From a virus: a stretch of 34,914 nucleotides of DNA. Position numbers and translations under genes: made by a program. The notes under the pieces were generated by a model. The model made no database searches, had not been told where the DNA came from, and worked only from the letters and a program-made list of their open reading frames with translations. Position 1 is the first letter of the stretch. Every line of letters starts with the position of its first letter. Positions 17,081-25,901 of this stretch are shown piece after piece. The stretch is taken from IMG/VR virus record IMGVR_UViG_3300007765_000020, positions 1 through 34,914 of that record. One strand, written 5' to 3'.

Positions 17081-17109
17081 TAAAATAAGGGGGCATAAAG
17101 CCCCCTTAT
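17081..17109 (-). terminator. Hairpin terminator between SSB and sbcD-like genes
   Basis: A perfect 10-base stem (ATAAGGGGGC pairing with GCCCCCTTAT, 17085-17094 with 17100-17109) has a 5-base loop. On the minus strand only four T residues follow, so it is probably leaky. No promoter follows before the next gene, which suggests attenuation below the SSB gene rather than full stop. Confidence 0.75.
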
Positions 17110-17124
17110 AGAAATATAACTTAA

Positions 17125-17775
17125 TTAAGCTGGAATATCTTCTGCAGTTTCGAACTCATCAAGTACATCAGCACTTGCTGTATCATCATTACCACCTAAA
17201 ATATTGCTTTCGATGAAAGTCTTTTGATCGTCTGCTATTGGACGAGGTACGATCTCGTCAATTGGCTTAAGATCCTTAATAAGCTCCAAATCTTCCTCAG
17301 AAAGAGGTGAAGCCTTAATCTTCATCTGTTTAACTGTGTACTCTACATTAAATGCAAGAGGTCCAGTCTTTTTACGACTAACTGTAATATCCCAACCAGT
17401 CTTAGTATCGGTTGGATCGCCCAGCTCTTCGGCTACAGTTAGAATTTGCTCAAACATCTTCTTCTTAAGATTTAGAAGTTTAAGCTTACCATCAGAACGG
17501 TCAATAGCCATTACAGCATATGCCCAAGAACATTTCAGGTCAGGGAAGTAGTGGCGAACCCAATCCTTCTCTAGATTTTTAAAGGACTCAGTCTCACGGT
17601 CAAACCCTAGACACTCGATAGGCATATTCTTGCCCTCAGAGTTCTTTACCCAGTAGTTATATCGTGCTACGATATCACCAACCATACGGAAAGTGTTATC
17701 CCCATCAACCAAAGCTAGCAGATCTGCACCGCCCTTCTTTGCCTTACCATTAATTTTATCAAATGAAATTGCCAT
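17125..17775 (-). CDS. Probable single-stranded DNA-binding protein (gp32-like role)
   Basis: The protein has 216 residues with a basic N-terminus (KINGKAKKGG), a mixed beta core (about 30-155) and a strongly acidic C-terminal tail (residues about 195-216, with DEFETAEDIPA). This build is typical of phage SSBs, whose acidic tail contacts other replication proteins. Parts such as KKKMFEQILTVAEELGD and the late strand EYTVKQMKIKASPL are familiar from gp32-like proteins of T4-type and other phages. The zinc-binding cysteines of T4 gp32 are absent. It is followed by a terminator and its codon use is GC-richer than its neighbours, consistent with high expression. Confidence 0.7.
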   Translation of the reverse strand: MAISFDKINGKAKKGGADLLALVDGDNTFRMVGDIVARYNYWVKNSEGKNMPIECLGFDRETESFKNLEKDWVRHYFPDLKCSWAYAVMAIDRSDGKLKLLNLKKKMFEQILTVAEELGDPTDTKTGWDITVSRKKTGPLAFNVEYTVKQMKIKASPLSEEDLELIKDLKPIDEIVPRPIADDQKTFIESNILGGNDDTASADVLDEFETAEDIPA

Positions 17776-18157
17776 TTTTATTATCCTCGTGTTTAAAGTG
17801 TATTTTATCGTTTACTATTGCTAGTAGTCTATTTTGTGTCATATATTTTTCATGTATGTCAGCATGTATAAGCGGTAAAGAGACTTCACCATTTAAGTTA
17901 TAAAACATAATATTTCTCAAACTTGCTAGATGGAGATATAAAAGAATCTCACTTTCTGAAGCAGACTTATCTGCCCACAAAGCTTCTGGATTTCTTAAAA
18001 AAGAATCTCCCGAAATTTCTCTTAAATCCTTACCCTTAAGGTACTTCTTTGTACTCCTTGTACATAACCCTGTGGTTAAATACTTTAGAATAGCAATTAT
18101 ACCTTTTGGATTGCCATTTGCGCGTTGTTTAATTTTTTCCCAATCATATTTTATCAT
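17759..18157 (-). CDS. Unknown protein (132 aa) directly at promoter P2
   Basis: The protein begins MIKYDWEKIKQRANGNPKGI, a pattern I associate with small replication-region proteins of phages, but I cannot assign a function. It is basic at the N-terminus and has no membrane segment. The in-frame reading from 18181 would start inside the -35 box and is rejected. The ATG at 18157 lies only 3 bases past the -10 box, upstream of the predicted transcription start, and has no Shine-Dalgarno site. It may therefore be translated only from read-through of the upstream helicase transcript. It overlaps the SSB gene by 17 bases. Confidence 0.65.
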   Translation of the reverse strand: MIKYDWEKIKQRANGNPKGIIAILKYLTTGLCTRSTKKYLKGKDLREISGDSFLRNPEALWADKSASESEILLYLHLASLRNIMFYNLNGEVSLPLIHADIHEKYMTQNRLLAIVNDKIHFKHEDNKNGNFI

Positions 18158-18160
18158 TAT

Positions 18161-18189
18161 ATTATACCAAAGATTAACCATTTTGTCAA
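18161..18189 (-). promoter_or_regulatory. Sigma70-type promoter P2 (minus strand)
   Basis: On the minus strand TTGACA (18184-18189) and TATAAT (18161-18166) are separated by exactly 17 bases, with the family flanks AATTCTTGACAAAATGGT and TATAATATA. It should drive the SSB gene and, by read-through, the recombination and nucleotide genes. Confidence 0.88.
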
Positions 18190-18198
18190 GAATTATTT

Positions 18199-19485
18199 TT
18201 AGGTTATGTTATGAACTTTATATCCTAACTTCATATATAAACCCACTCTAGCAGTTGCTTGGTTATTAGCTGTAGAACCTTTCAAATTAATATCAATAAC
18301 TTCAGGGTCTAGTTTATCTTCGTCTATTCGTATAACTCTACCTATTAACTGTGTTAGCATAGGCTCATTGTTAATAGGAGTTGCTAAAACTAAAGAAGAT
18401 AAAGCATTTAAAGAAATGCCCTCAGAAAAAATACTAATACTTCCACATAGTATATCTTTATCTTCATAAATAGATTGCATAAGTTCATCTCTATTATCTG
18501 TCTTACCTGTGATAACTATTGCATTATCACCACAAATAGCAGCAACATTTTCTAGAAACTGAACTCTATCTGCTACAACTAATACTTTATGCCCTTTTAT
18601 AGCTTGAGTCTGTGCTATATCTGCTACCAAAGTTTGATAGTCAGTTCGTTTAACTAAGTCGTTAACTCGTACAGCCCAAGGTATATTACGGTTACTACTA
18701 AAAGGTATATCTGTTTTCATTCTGAAAATAGTTGGAGTTAAAGCATTTTCAACTGGGGGCTGAAAAAGTTTAAAACCAAAATAATCTCTTAGTACAACAT
18801 GTCGGTTATCCTTCCTCTGTAGAGTACCAGATAATCCAATTTTATTAGTAGCCTTAATTTTGTTCAATACATCAGTAAATGTACTCGCAGGAGTATGATG
18901 ACACTCATCTACAATTACAGTACCAAAACTTTCCATTATTTTAGCTACTTGTTTCCTTACGGTTTGGATATTTCCTACGATTATAGGGCTGTCGGTTTCG
19001 AAACGACCAGATCCTATAATACCAGGTTTTATACCAAAACATTTTTCTATTTCTTCTTCCCATTGATCCCTCAACGCAACTGTGTGAACAATAACTAAAG
19101 TTTTCATACTAAGTTTCCCGGCAATAGCAAGACCTACAAAAGTCTTTCCGTAACTTACTGGGGCGTTTATTAAGCATGAGCCCTCTACTTCGTCATAAAT
19201 CGCCTGTTGTGATTCTCTTAGTTTATATTTAAACTTGGGAAATTCTACTATATCATTAACTCGTTTATCTACTAAAGAATAAGTATCAGGAATTAAATCA
19301 GTTCTACCACTAGGGATAGAGTATAGACCTTTTCTTATTTTTGTAGCGTTTCGTATAGTAAGCATTGGAGCATCAAGTGGGTTTACCCCTTTCTGCTCTA
19401 TTTCATATGTTAGAGTTTTTATAAGTAATTCTTCTAAATCGTCATCCGTTTCTAGATAAATTCTATTACTAAGGACAGCTTTCAT
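18199..19485 (-). CDS. SF2 DNA helicase (UvsW-like / T5 D10-like)
   Basis: The protein has 428 residues. A Q-like LRESQQAIYDEV motif precedes APVSYGKT (about 108-115), a variant Walker A; DECHH follows near residue 193, then LSGTLQRKD (motif III), ITGKTD and SEGISL, and QLIGRVIR (motif VI). This is the order of UvsW/RecG-like superfamily 2 helicases that remodel branched DNA and R-loops. The ATG at 19485 is chosen because GGAG lies 6 bases upstream and it overlaps the previous stop (ATGA); a TTG four codons upstream is less likely. Confidence 0.9.
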   Translation of the reverse strand: MKAVLSNRIYLETDDDLEELLIKTLTYEIEQKGVNPLDAPMLTIRNATKIRKGLYSIPSGRTDLIPDTYSLVDKRVNDIVEFPKFKYKLRESQQAIYDEVEGSCLINAPVSYGKTFVGLAIAGKLSMKTLVIVHTVALRDQWEEEIEKCFGIKPGIIGSGRFETDSPIIVGNIQTVRKQVAKIMESFGTVIVDECHHTPASTFTDVLNKIKATNKIGLSGTLQRKDNRHVVLRDYFGFKLFQPPVENALTPTIFRMKTDIPFSSNRNIPWAVRVNDLVKRTDYQTLVADIAQTQAIKGHKVLVVADRVQFLENVAAICGDNAIVITGKTDNRDELMQSIYEDKDILCGSISIFSEGISLNALSSLVLATPINNEPMLTQLIGRVIRIDEDKLDPEVIDINLKGSTANNQATARVGLYMKLGYKVHNIT

Positions 19486-19988
19486 ACTCTTCTCCAACTA
19501 TCTTTTTTCTTCGTTGTAGATACTTCATATAGTATATATCCACCTTGTAGTTTTAGAACTCCTGCATACTTAAAGTTTGGAGGAATTTCTTCGTGCATTA
19601 AAAAGGGAGTGTTTATTCCTTTTACGATAACTTTGGTACTACCAAATCCTGTAGGTATTAACCTAGCTATTTTATGATATTTTAAAGTAGCTTTTTCTAC
19701 TTTATGATACTTAAATATTTGTCCAGTATCATCAATATAGACTCGTGTTTTATTCTTACTAAATAGTAAATCTTTAACACTAGATACACTCGTACGTAAA
19801 GGATATTTGTACTTCTTTATTCGAAGTCGGCGCTCACCAAGATTTTCGCCCTCCAAATTTCGGTCATCTAGGATATACATTTTATAGATAGTATAAACCT
19901 TGACCACCCCATAAATATCCGTTAAACGGTCGTAACTTCTTAACGGATATATGGGGAATTTAATTTCAGGCAGCGTCTTTAGGATCAC
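19482..19988 (-). CDS. Unknown basic protein (168 aa) in the replication operon
   Basis: The protein is rich in Lys, Tyr and Ile, with two half-similar stretches (KYKYPLRT and IFKYHKVEKATLKYHK). There are no cysteine pairs, no signal peptide and no known motif that I can name. It starts at GTG 19988, with GGAAG about 7 bases upstream, and overlaps the DUF3310 gene by 23 bases and the helicase by 4. Its basic character and place between replication genes suggest nucleic acid or protein contacts at the fork; function unknown. Confidence 0.7.
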   Translation of the reverse strand: MILKTLPEIKFPIYPLRSYDRLTDIYGVVKVYTIYKMYILDDRNLEGENLGERRLRIKKYKYPLRTSVSSVKDLLFSKNKTRVYIDDTGQIFKYHKVEKATLKYHKIARLIPTGFGSTKVIVKGINTPFLMHEEIPPNFKYAGVLKLQGGYILYEVSTTKKKDSWRRV

Positions 19989-20337
19989 TAGTTTCTTCCA
20001 CTAATTTATTGAGATACCACTGAGCCTTTTTTAAATCCTCTAAACCATTTTTATATTTGTAACGACTTACATACTTAATAATGTTACCTTCAAGATAACT
20101 AAAATCTTGGTCTAAGATAAAGTCGATAACTTCTATTTCGCCTTGTTTATAATGATTAGGGTTAATTCTGTCTACTACTTTCATTTTCTGCTCTCTTGTA
20201 ATATCAATTAGTTTACCAAATTCATGATTTTCATCACTTTCTTCTCTACCACACCAATTGCAAGGTTGCCCTTTACCTATTAGCATAACATGCCTTTCTA
20301 CTGGACAATCATGTTCCCACATATCTAGCTGCCCCAT
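19966..20337 (-). CDS. DUF3310 protein with N-terminal zinc-ribbon-like motif
   Basis: The C-terminal half (about 58-115) is the DUF3310 domain found in many phages: INPNHYKQGEIEVIDF, then NIIKYVSRYKYKNGLEDLKK and QWYLNKL. The N-terminus carries CNWCGREE preceded by a Cys/His pair (HDCPVERH), suggesting a small zinc site. The domain's role is not known; it is usually found beside replication or nucleotide genes. GAGGAGG sits 7 bases before the ATG, which overlaps the polymerase stop by 13 bases. Confidence 0.85.
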   Translation of the reverse strand: MGQLDMWEHDCPVERHVMLIGKGQPCNWCGREESDENHEFGKLIDITREQKMKVVDRINPNHYKQGEIEVIDFILDQDFSYLEGNIIKYVSRYKYKNGLEDLKKAQWYLNKLVEETSDPKDAA

Positions 20338-22574
20338 ACTTTTTCCTCCTCTGTAAATGAATAATCACCCCCAATTTCTAGATCAATACCTACAGGAGCT
20401 CCTGGGATATTGCAACCTCTATCCATTTTAGTATAATACTCTAATTTCTCACAATATTCATTCATTTCATCATCTGGTACTTCCGCTAAGATAGAGTCAT
20501 GTACCAAACCAAAAATCTTAGCCTTCATTCCTCTAGCCTCAATATAATTCTGCATATCAACCCCTGCTAGCAGATTAATATCAGAAGCTACTGATTGAAT
20601 TAAGAAATTAACTGCACTTCGTACTTCATGTCCTGCAATGCCTCTATCAGTAGAAATAACATTAGGAACTCTACGCTTTCTACCAAAAATACTATAAATG
20701 AACTGATTATCTTTAATTGTTTTCTTAGAAGTATCTAACCACTTCTTCAATTTATGAAAAGTCTCAAAATAATCCGTAATAGCGTCTTTAGCTTCTTCGA
20801 GAGATACTCCAGCAGTTTCAGCTACCTTCTCTGGTCCGGAACCATATAGAATACCAAACGAGATAGCTTTAGCAGCTTGACGTTTTTTCTTGAATTTAGT
20901 ACTAACTTCCTCAACTTTACAAGGTAGCCCAAAGATACGATGCGCCATAGAGCTGTGGAAATCTCCTCCACTTATAAATACATCTTGAAGTACTTTATCT
21001 CCAGATAATACAGCAGCTACATACATCTCTGCTGTTGCCAAATCCTGGGAAACAATCTTGTGTCCTGGTCTAGCTTTAATACAAGACTTAACAATTTTAT
21101 TATCTCTAGGTAATTGCTGCATGTTAAGCTTACCGCTTGAACTCAGCCGCCCTGAAGTTGTAGAAGTTAGATTAAACCCAGTTCTTAGTCTATTATCAGC
21201 ATCAAGAGCTGGAATAATTTTATCCAAGTAAGTATTTTTAATTTTACTAGCCTTTCTAATACCTAAAATAGCTTCAGGCAATGGATGTTCTTTAGACAAA
21301 ATTCCTAAGACTTCCGCATCTGTACTAATTGCTCCAGTCCCAGTTTTCTTACCAGGTACAGGTTTCAATCCTAGTACATCGAACAGAAGAACTCTTAATT
21401 GCATTGGCGAGTTAGGATTAAATACTTTTCCTTGCAACTCTTCAAAAGTATGTACTTCCGAAAAGCTATACAATTCTTGATGAAGCCTATTAATCTCTTC
21501 ATCCATTTTTGTTTGTCCTTTAACCAATCGTTCTGTATCAAAAGGTACTCCATTATCTTCTACTTGTTTAAGGAATCTCATCCCAGGAACTAATAAAGTT
21601 TCATAAACTTTCTTAAGATTAGGGCTTTTATAAATAATTGGCTTAAACTTTCGGTATAGTTCAATAGTTGCAGCTGTATCCATAGCAGCATATTCAGATA
21701 GTACATCGAAAGGAATTAAATCGTATGTAAAATCTGCTTGTTTTATTTTATGAGTTTTACAGTAGTCAGTTCTAAAATCTACTAGAGCTTTATCATAATC
21801 CCCTAATCGTTCACAATACTTCATTGCTAAAGGTTTCAGACCATGAGTACCTGGAGTTTCATCCAAGTCATAGTGCATTAGCATAGTATCATCAATCTTA
21901 GGAAATTTAAAGTTAAAGTGATACTCTAGCATATGTAAATCGAACTTAGCATTATGCATCACAATGTTAAACTTCATAAAGATTTTTTGAAGTAATGCTT
22001 CCAACTCTTCATCAATAATATCAGTTGAAATATATACTCCTTGATTAGGTTTATAAGATAATGAAATTCCTAAAACATAACCATCTCTTGGATATAGCCC
22101 TGTAGTTTCCGTATCCACTGCAATAGTATCAGTCAAATCTGTACTTAGACTCAATAACATTTCGCAATGTTTCTTAGCTACATCTACATCCTCAATACCT
22201 TCATAATCTCCTACTCCCATCTCTTGAATATCACCTTTAATATACTGATGTATCTTTTTTACAGCTTGTTCAAAAGCAGGCTTACCTTCTGGCTTAAACG
22301 CCAACATAGCAGGATTGATAATAGGCATAAACTTATCATCCACTAAGTGTCCCTGATACTGAGTAACAGAAGAAATCTTAGCATAATTTTTAGCGGCTTC
22401 TGAGCCAACTAAGATTACATAGTCATAGTTATCTAAATCAACTTCTAAAGTAATATCTTTCTTTAAAAGTTTCTTTACTTTTACATCAGACATATGTAAG
22501 TTTTCAAACTCAAACTCAAAGTATTTTTCATACTTTAAATTTGAGGGAGCTTTATCAATTATCGCTACTGTCAT
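20325..22574 (-). CDS. Family A DNA polymerase with 3'-5' exonuclease domain
   Basis: This 749-residue PolA-type replicative polymerase lacks a 5' nuclease domain. The proofreading exonuclease begins with VDTETTGLY (Asp154, Glu156) and keeps MHNAKFD and EYAAMDTAAT. The polymerase domain shows SQDLATAEM (motif A), KAISFGILYG (O helix, motif B) and LVHDSILAEV (motif C). The residue equivalent to E. coli Phe762 is Phe573; in viral surveys Phe here is usual for virulent phages. It is the likely replicative polymerase, with the adjacent primase and helicase. The ATG overlaps the primase gene by 20 bases. Confidence 0.95.
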   Translation of the reverse strand: MTVAIIDKAPSNLKYEKYFEFEFENLHMSDVKVKKLLKKDITLEVDLDNYDYVILVGSEAAKNYAKISSVTQYQGHLVDDKFMPIINPAMLAFKPEGKPAFEQAVKKIHQYIKGDIQEMGVGDYEGIEDVDVAKKHCEMLLSLSTDLTDTIAVDTETTGLYPRDGYVLGISLSYKPNQGVYISTDIIDEELEALLQKIFMKFNIVMHNAKFDLHMLEYHFNFKFPKIDDTMLMHYDLDETPGTHGLKPLAMKYCERLGDYDKALVDFRTDYCKTHKIKQADFTYDLIPFDVLSEYAAMDTAATIELYRKFKPIIYKSPNLKKVYETLLVPGMRFLKQVEDNGVPFDTERLVKGQTKMDEEINRLHQELYSFSEVHTFEELQGKVFNPNSPMQLRVLLFDVLGLKPVPGKKTGTGAISTDAEVLGILSKEHPLPEAILGIRKASKIKNTYLDKIIPALDADNRLRTGFNLTSTTSGRLSSSGKLNMQQLPRDNKIVKSCIKARPGHKIVSQDLATAEMYVAAVLSGDKVLQDVFISGGDFHSSMAHRIFGLPCKVEEVSTKFKKKRQAAKAISFGILYGSGPEKVAETAGVSLEEAKDAITDYFETFHKLKKWLDTSKKTIKDNQFIYSIFGRKRRVPNVISTDRGIAGHEVRSAVNFLIQSVASDINLLAGVDMQNYIEARGMKAKIFGLVHDSILAEVPDDEMNEYCEKLEYYTKMDRGCNIPGAPVGIDLEIGGDYSFTEEEKVWGS

Positions 22575-23397
22575 AAACTAATTCCTTTAATGCTTGTACA
22601 TCATCCTTACCTAAGTCTCCTGGATCTACTCCATCAGGTAGTTTGATTATTTCTGTAATATATTGTTCTTGTATTTCTTTTTCTAACTTATTTGCAGCAA
22701 TCTGCCCTGCAGAATCGCCATCAAATAGTATATAAATTTTTGATAAACCTTGTAATTTATATGGAGCTAGTTTTTCTTCCCATTGTTTAATTAAAGTTTG
22801 TGTGCCAAATACACATACTGCGTTTTCCAACCCTTTATCGTGTAGATTCAGCATATCAAATATACCCTCTACTAAAATAATGGAACCTCTAATCATCTTA
22901 GGAGCTGCAGGATGTAAAGGAGGAGATGTCTTAGGTGGAGTAATCATATACTTAGGGTTAACATTACTATGCATATGTCTTCCAATAAATACTATAATAT
23001 CTCCTAAAATATCTCTTACAGGGAATACTATCCTATTCTCGTAATCTTTATGTGTAAATGCTTCAAACTTAGTTAAAGTATCTAAACTAATATCTCTGAA
23101 ATCGTCCCTAAACGGAATAGCCCCTAAAGGCATATCCATAGCTTTAGCTAGTAATTTAGAGATTTTCTTCTTTATTTGCTGTACTCGTATTTCCTTAAAA
23201 TCAGAAGCAATATTAAAATACTTAAAAATACTTCCTTTAAACCCACAACTAAAACAATGATATGCTCCAGTAATTTTATCAATTCTCATTGAAGGGTTAC
23301 TATCATCATGCTCTGGGTTAAGACATTTAATTACTAAGTCGCCCCCTTGCGAAGAATACTGAACCCCTTTCTCTTTTAGTACTTCTTCTGGTATCAT
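22555..23397 (-). CDS. DNA primase (zinc-finger plus Toprim)
   Basis: The protein has 280 residues. The N-terminal zinc-binding domain shows Cys25, His30, Cys48 and Cys51 (CLNPEH and CFSCGFKG), as in DnaG and T7 gp4. The Toprim domain carries ILVEGIFD and LFDGDSAGQ, supplying the catalytic Glu and the DxD-like pair. There is no helicase domain; the next gene upstream encodes it. Together they split the functions of T7 gp4 into two proteins. It lies directly after the helicase stop, with no gap. Confidence 0.92.
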   Translation of the reverse strand: MIPEEVLKEKGVQYSSQGGDLVIKCLNPEHDDSNPSMRIDKITGAYHCFSCGFKGSIFKYFNIASDFKEIRVQQIKKKISKLLAKAMDMPLGAIPFRDDFRDISLDTLTKFEAFTHKDYENRIVFPVRDILGDIIVFIGRHMHSNVNPKYMITPPKTSPPLHPAAPKMIRGSIILVEGIFDMLNLHDKGLENAVCVFGTQTLIKQWEEKLAPYKLQGLSKIYILFDGDSAGQIAANKLEKEIQEQYITEIIKLPDGVDPGDLGKDDVQALKELVYDSSDN

Positions 23398-24774
23398 TTA
23401 AAACTCCAAGTCATCTGACATTTTCTTAAGTTCTTTTACTTTAGGTTCTTTCTTCGTTACTTTCTTTTTAGCTTTTGGGTCTTTATCTTCGTAAGGTACA
23501 TCAACTGGAGAAATCTTTAATGAGTTCCAATTAATTGTACTAGAGAAGTTCATAGGGGTTCCGTTTCTCATCTTAGTAGTTTCGAAACTAAACACTCCTG
23601 TGTCATGATCCTGTGGTTTAAGGATAAATGCTCTATCTGCAGCATCAAGAATACCTTTAGAATATCTTGCCTCTCCAGTAGCATCAATCTGATATGGGGC
23701 AACTACACAAACGTTGTGTTTCCTTGCCAAGTTCTTTAACTCTTTACTTAGCGTTAGCTGTGTTTGCCAGTTGTACATATCTTCTGCTACAATCTGATTA
23801 ACATAATCCACCACTACTAATTTTAGTTTATCTCCAAACTGTGCTTTAAAATTCTGCAAGTGGAGATCAATACTAGGGATAGTAAGCCCTTGGTCATCAA
23901 TAATAACCATTTGGTTATCTGGTTTTAGTATCTTAGTACGATTTAGTTCTTTTTCAAACTTAGTATAATCTTTATGTACTAAATATTCTTCTAATAGGTC
24001 TTGCCCATCTACGAACATATCTGCTCGTTTTTGAGCCAATACCATAACTTCATTATCTGAACTAAGACCTCTAGTCAGATTGGTATTATTCACATCTGCT
24101 AGAATACTCATAGTTCTAGTGAATACTTCTTGTGCTCTCATTTCAATACTAAAGTAAATTGATGAATTACCCATTAAGTATTGATTTACCATCAGGTTTG
24201 TACTTATTACTGACTTACCTGATCCTCGATAACCTCCAAATAGCACTAATTCTTGCGAGGCTGTTCCACCGAGTGTGGCATCGTATTTATTATTTAGTCC
24301 CATAGGGAACAATGTTTCTGATTCATCTATATCAAATAATTGAACATCTGACATAGTTGCAATTTTCTCACTTGTATGCGTCTTTTCATCCAAGTGTAGT
24401 AATATATGCGCAATTTCGTCTTTGACTTCTTGCACATCCATCATAGTAATTCTGTCTACAAATTTATCTATTTGTAGTAACGCCTCATTCTGAGTAAACT
24501 CATTAATCAATGCCTCCATAGCTAGATCAATGTCTACATCAGGGGTTTCTAGGGATTCTAATGCTTTGAGTGCTCGTTTGAGCGGGCCGTCCCTAGTGAT
24601 AAGGAGCAGGTCTTCAAAGTTAGGTATCGCTTGATGTTTAATATAATACTTGTTAATAGCACTATATATTGAGGCGTGCGAAGAGCTGAAAAAAGCTAGT
24701 TTAAGCCTTGTCCACGCTCCTAAACTTCTTTCGTTAAGAAGTTTATGTAATACGACACTTCCAATATCAGCCAT
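23398..24774 (-). CDS. Replicative DnaB-family helicase
   Basis: The protein has 458 residues. A helical N-terminal domain (1-115) is followed by a RecA-fold ATPase: Walker A FGGYRGSGKS near 178-186, IDDQG and VVVDYVNQ (Walker B), and a late arginine-finger-like KMRNGTP. The end is Lys-rich (KAKKKVTKKEPKVKELKK), possibly a contact for primase or polymerase. It would unwind DNA ahead of the family A polymerase. The order helicase, primase, polymerase on one strand is a compact replisome operon. Confidence 0.92.
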   Translation of the reverse strand: MADIGSVVLHKLLNERSLGAWTRLKLAFFSSSHASIYSAINKYYIKHQAIPNFEDLLLITRDGPLKRALKALESLETPDVDIDLAMEALINEFTQNEALLQIDKFVDRITMMDVQEVKDEIAHILLHLDEKTHTSEKIATMSDVQLFDIDESETLFPMGLNNKYDATLGGTASQELVLFGGYRGSGKSVISTNLMVNQYLMGNSSIYFSIEMRAQEVFTRTMSILADVNNTNLTRGLSSDNEVMVLAQKRADMFVDGQDLLEEYLVHKDYTKFEKELNRTKILKPDNQMVIIDDQGLTIPSIDLHLQNFKAQFGDKLKLVVVDYVNQIVAEDMYNWQTQLTLSKELKNLARKHNVCVVAPYQIDATGEARYSKGILDAADRAFILKPQDHDTGVFSFETTKMRNGTPMNFSSTINWNSLKISPVDVPYEDKDPKAKKKVTKKEPKVKELKKMSDDLEF

Positions 24775-24783
24775 AACATGATC

Positions 24784-25083
24784 TTACCTTAATTTTGCCT
24801 CATTATCAATAATAACGCGGTTTAGTTCAATTTCTAATTTATCAAGAATTTCTTCTCTTAGTTGGTTCAAGTGTTGTTTGTACAGCGGCCCCGAATCGTG
24901 AAACAGCTGAATTTGTTCAAATGTAACTAACCCTTGAATTCCGAAATATATGTGTGATAAGGGATCCTCATGTGTAGGACTTATCTTAACTGTAGTGCCT
25001 GGGCCAAAATAGTCTATATTATGGGTAGCAACCTCATCGGGTACTAGACTATCTGTATCTTCATATTCCACAATAACTTTCAT
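24784..25083 (-). CDS. Unknown acidic protein (99 aa)
   Basis: The protein has 99 residues with no recognisable motif. The N-terminal half looks beta-rich (MKVIVEYEDTD, then TTVKIS and YFGIQGLV) and the C-terminal half is a charged amphipathic helix (about 65-98). TGGAGGATGT gives a good ribosome-binding site. It sits between a terminator and the helicase gene. A replication-accessory role is possible but not shown. Confidence 0.7.
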   Translation of the reverse strand: MKVIVEYEDTDSLVPDEVATHNIDYFGPGTTVKISPTHEDPLSHIYFGIQGLVTFEQIQLFHDSGPLYKQHLNQLREEILDKLEIELNRVIIDNEAKLR

Positions 25084-25097
25084 ACATCCTCCAGACG

Positions 25098-25123
25098 AAA
25101 AAAAGGGTAGGCAGTTGCCTACC
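25098..25123 (-). terminator. Hairpin terminator after the helix-repeat DNA-binding gene
   Basis: GGTAGGCA (25106-25113) pairs with TGCCTACC (25116-25123) around a 2-base turn (in practice the inner pairs open into a larger loop). On the minus strand a run of T residues follows (A residues at 25098-25104). The next gene has no promoter of its own, so some read-through is implied. Confidence 0.78.
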
Positions 25124-25156
25124 TACCCTCCAAGCTAATAATTAAGCTATCAACTA

Positions 25157-25900
25157 CTACGCAGTAGCAGCTTCGCGCTTAGCAGCAGCTTGAGCCGCCT
25201 TCTTAGCTCCATCATAGTTAGAGCAAAGAAGACCACGGTGTGTCAACATTGTTTTAACGCCACGAACGGTCTTTCCGATAGCATCAGCAATGTCTTCAAC
25301 GGTCATATTGGTGATATCACCAAGAGCTTCTAAAGCGTCGGTCTTCGCTTTAGCGTGTGACTCACGCTGCTTAGGCATAGAAATGCCGTGAGTACGAGAA
25401 AGACTAAGAGCCTTTCCACGGATAGAGTTGATGCTCTTACCAAGTGCATCTGCAATATCCTCAACGAAAGCACCGTCCCCGATCATCTCAAGTACAGTTG
25501 CTTCCTCTTCCTCTGAGTAAGTACGAGCAGCAGCTTCTCGTACAGTTGGTTTAACCTTGCCAGTTAGTTCCATAGACAATAGCTTGCCTTGAATTGACTT
25601 AGGGCTAAACTCGCCATCTAATACCATCGCAGCGATTTCAGCATAAGTGTAACGACCAGAGTTGTCATTTACAAAATCTGCTAACTCAGCTTCCTGAGCT
25701 TCGGTATAAGTGCGCTTGTTAGCTGTTGCAGCTAACTCTACTTCGTAGCCCATCTTGCGTAGCTTTGAAGAAACACTGCGAGCAGTAGTTTCCAAAGATT
25801 CAGCAGCTGATGCTACAGTAGCCTGTGATACTGGTGACTCGTCGCCAACCAGTGATGTAAGAGTTTCAGTTCTTTCGTCTGTCCACTTAGGGATTGCCAT
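25157..25900 (-). CDS. Repeated HTH/Myb-like DNA-binding protein (247 aa)
   Basis: About four diverged repeats of 50 residues each carry a Trp or Tyr-Thr-x-E helix, a second helix and a recognition-like helix: RSVSSKLRKMGY, KSIQGKLLSMEL, NSIRGKALSLSR and RGVKTMLTHRGL. This layout matches SANT/Myb-like or HTH repeats common in marine phage proteins. The C-terminus is Ala/Lys-rich (KKAAQAAAKREA). Codon use is clearly richer in G+C than the surroundings, and a terminator follows, both fitting high expression. It could be a DNA-coating or regulatory protein; targets are unknown. TAGGAGAT precedes the ATG. Confidence 0.75.
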   Translation of the reverse strand: MAIPKWTDERTETLTSLVGDESPVSQATVASAAESLETTARSVSSKLRKMGYEVELAATANKRTYTEAQEAELADFVNDNSGRYTYAEIAAMVLDGEFSPKSIQGKLLSMELTGKVKPTVREAAARTYSEEEEATVLEMIGDGAFVEDIADALGKSINSIRGKALSLSRTHGISMPKQRESHAKAKTDALEALGDITNMTVEDIADAIGKTVRGVKTMLTHRGLLCSNYDGAKKAAQAAAKREAATA

Positions 25901-25901
25901 A

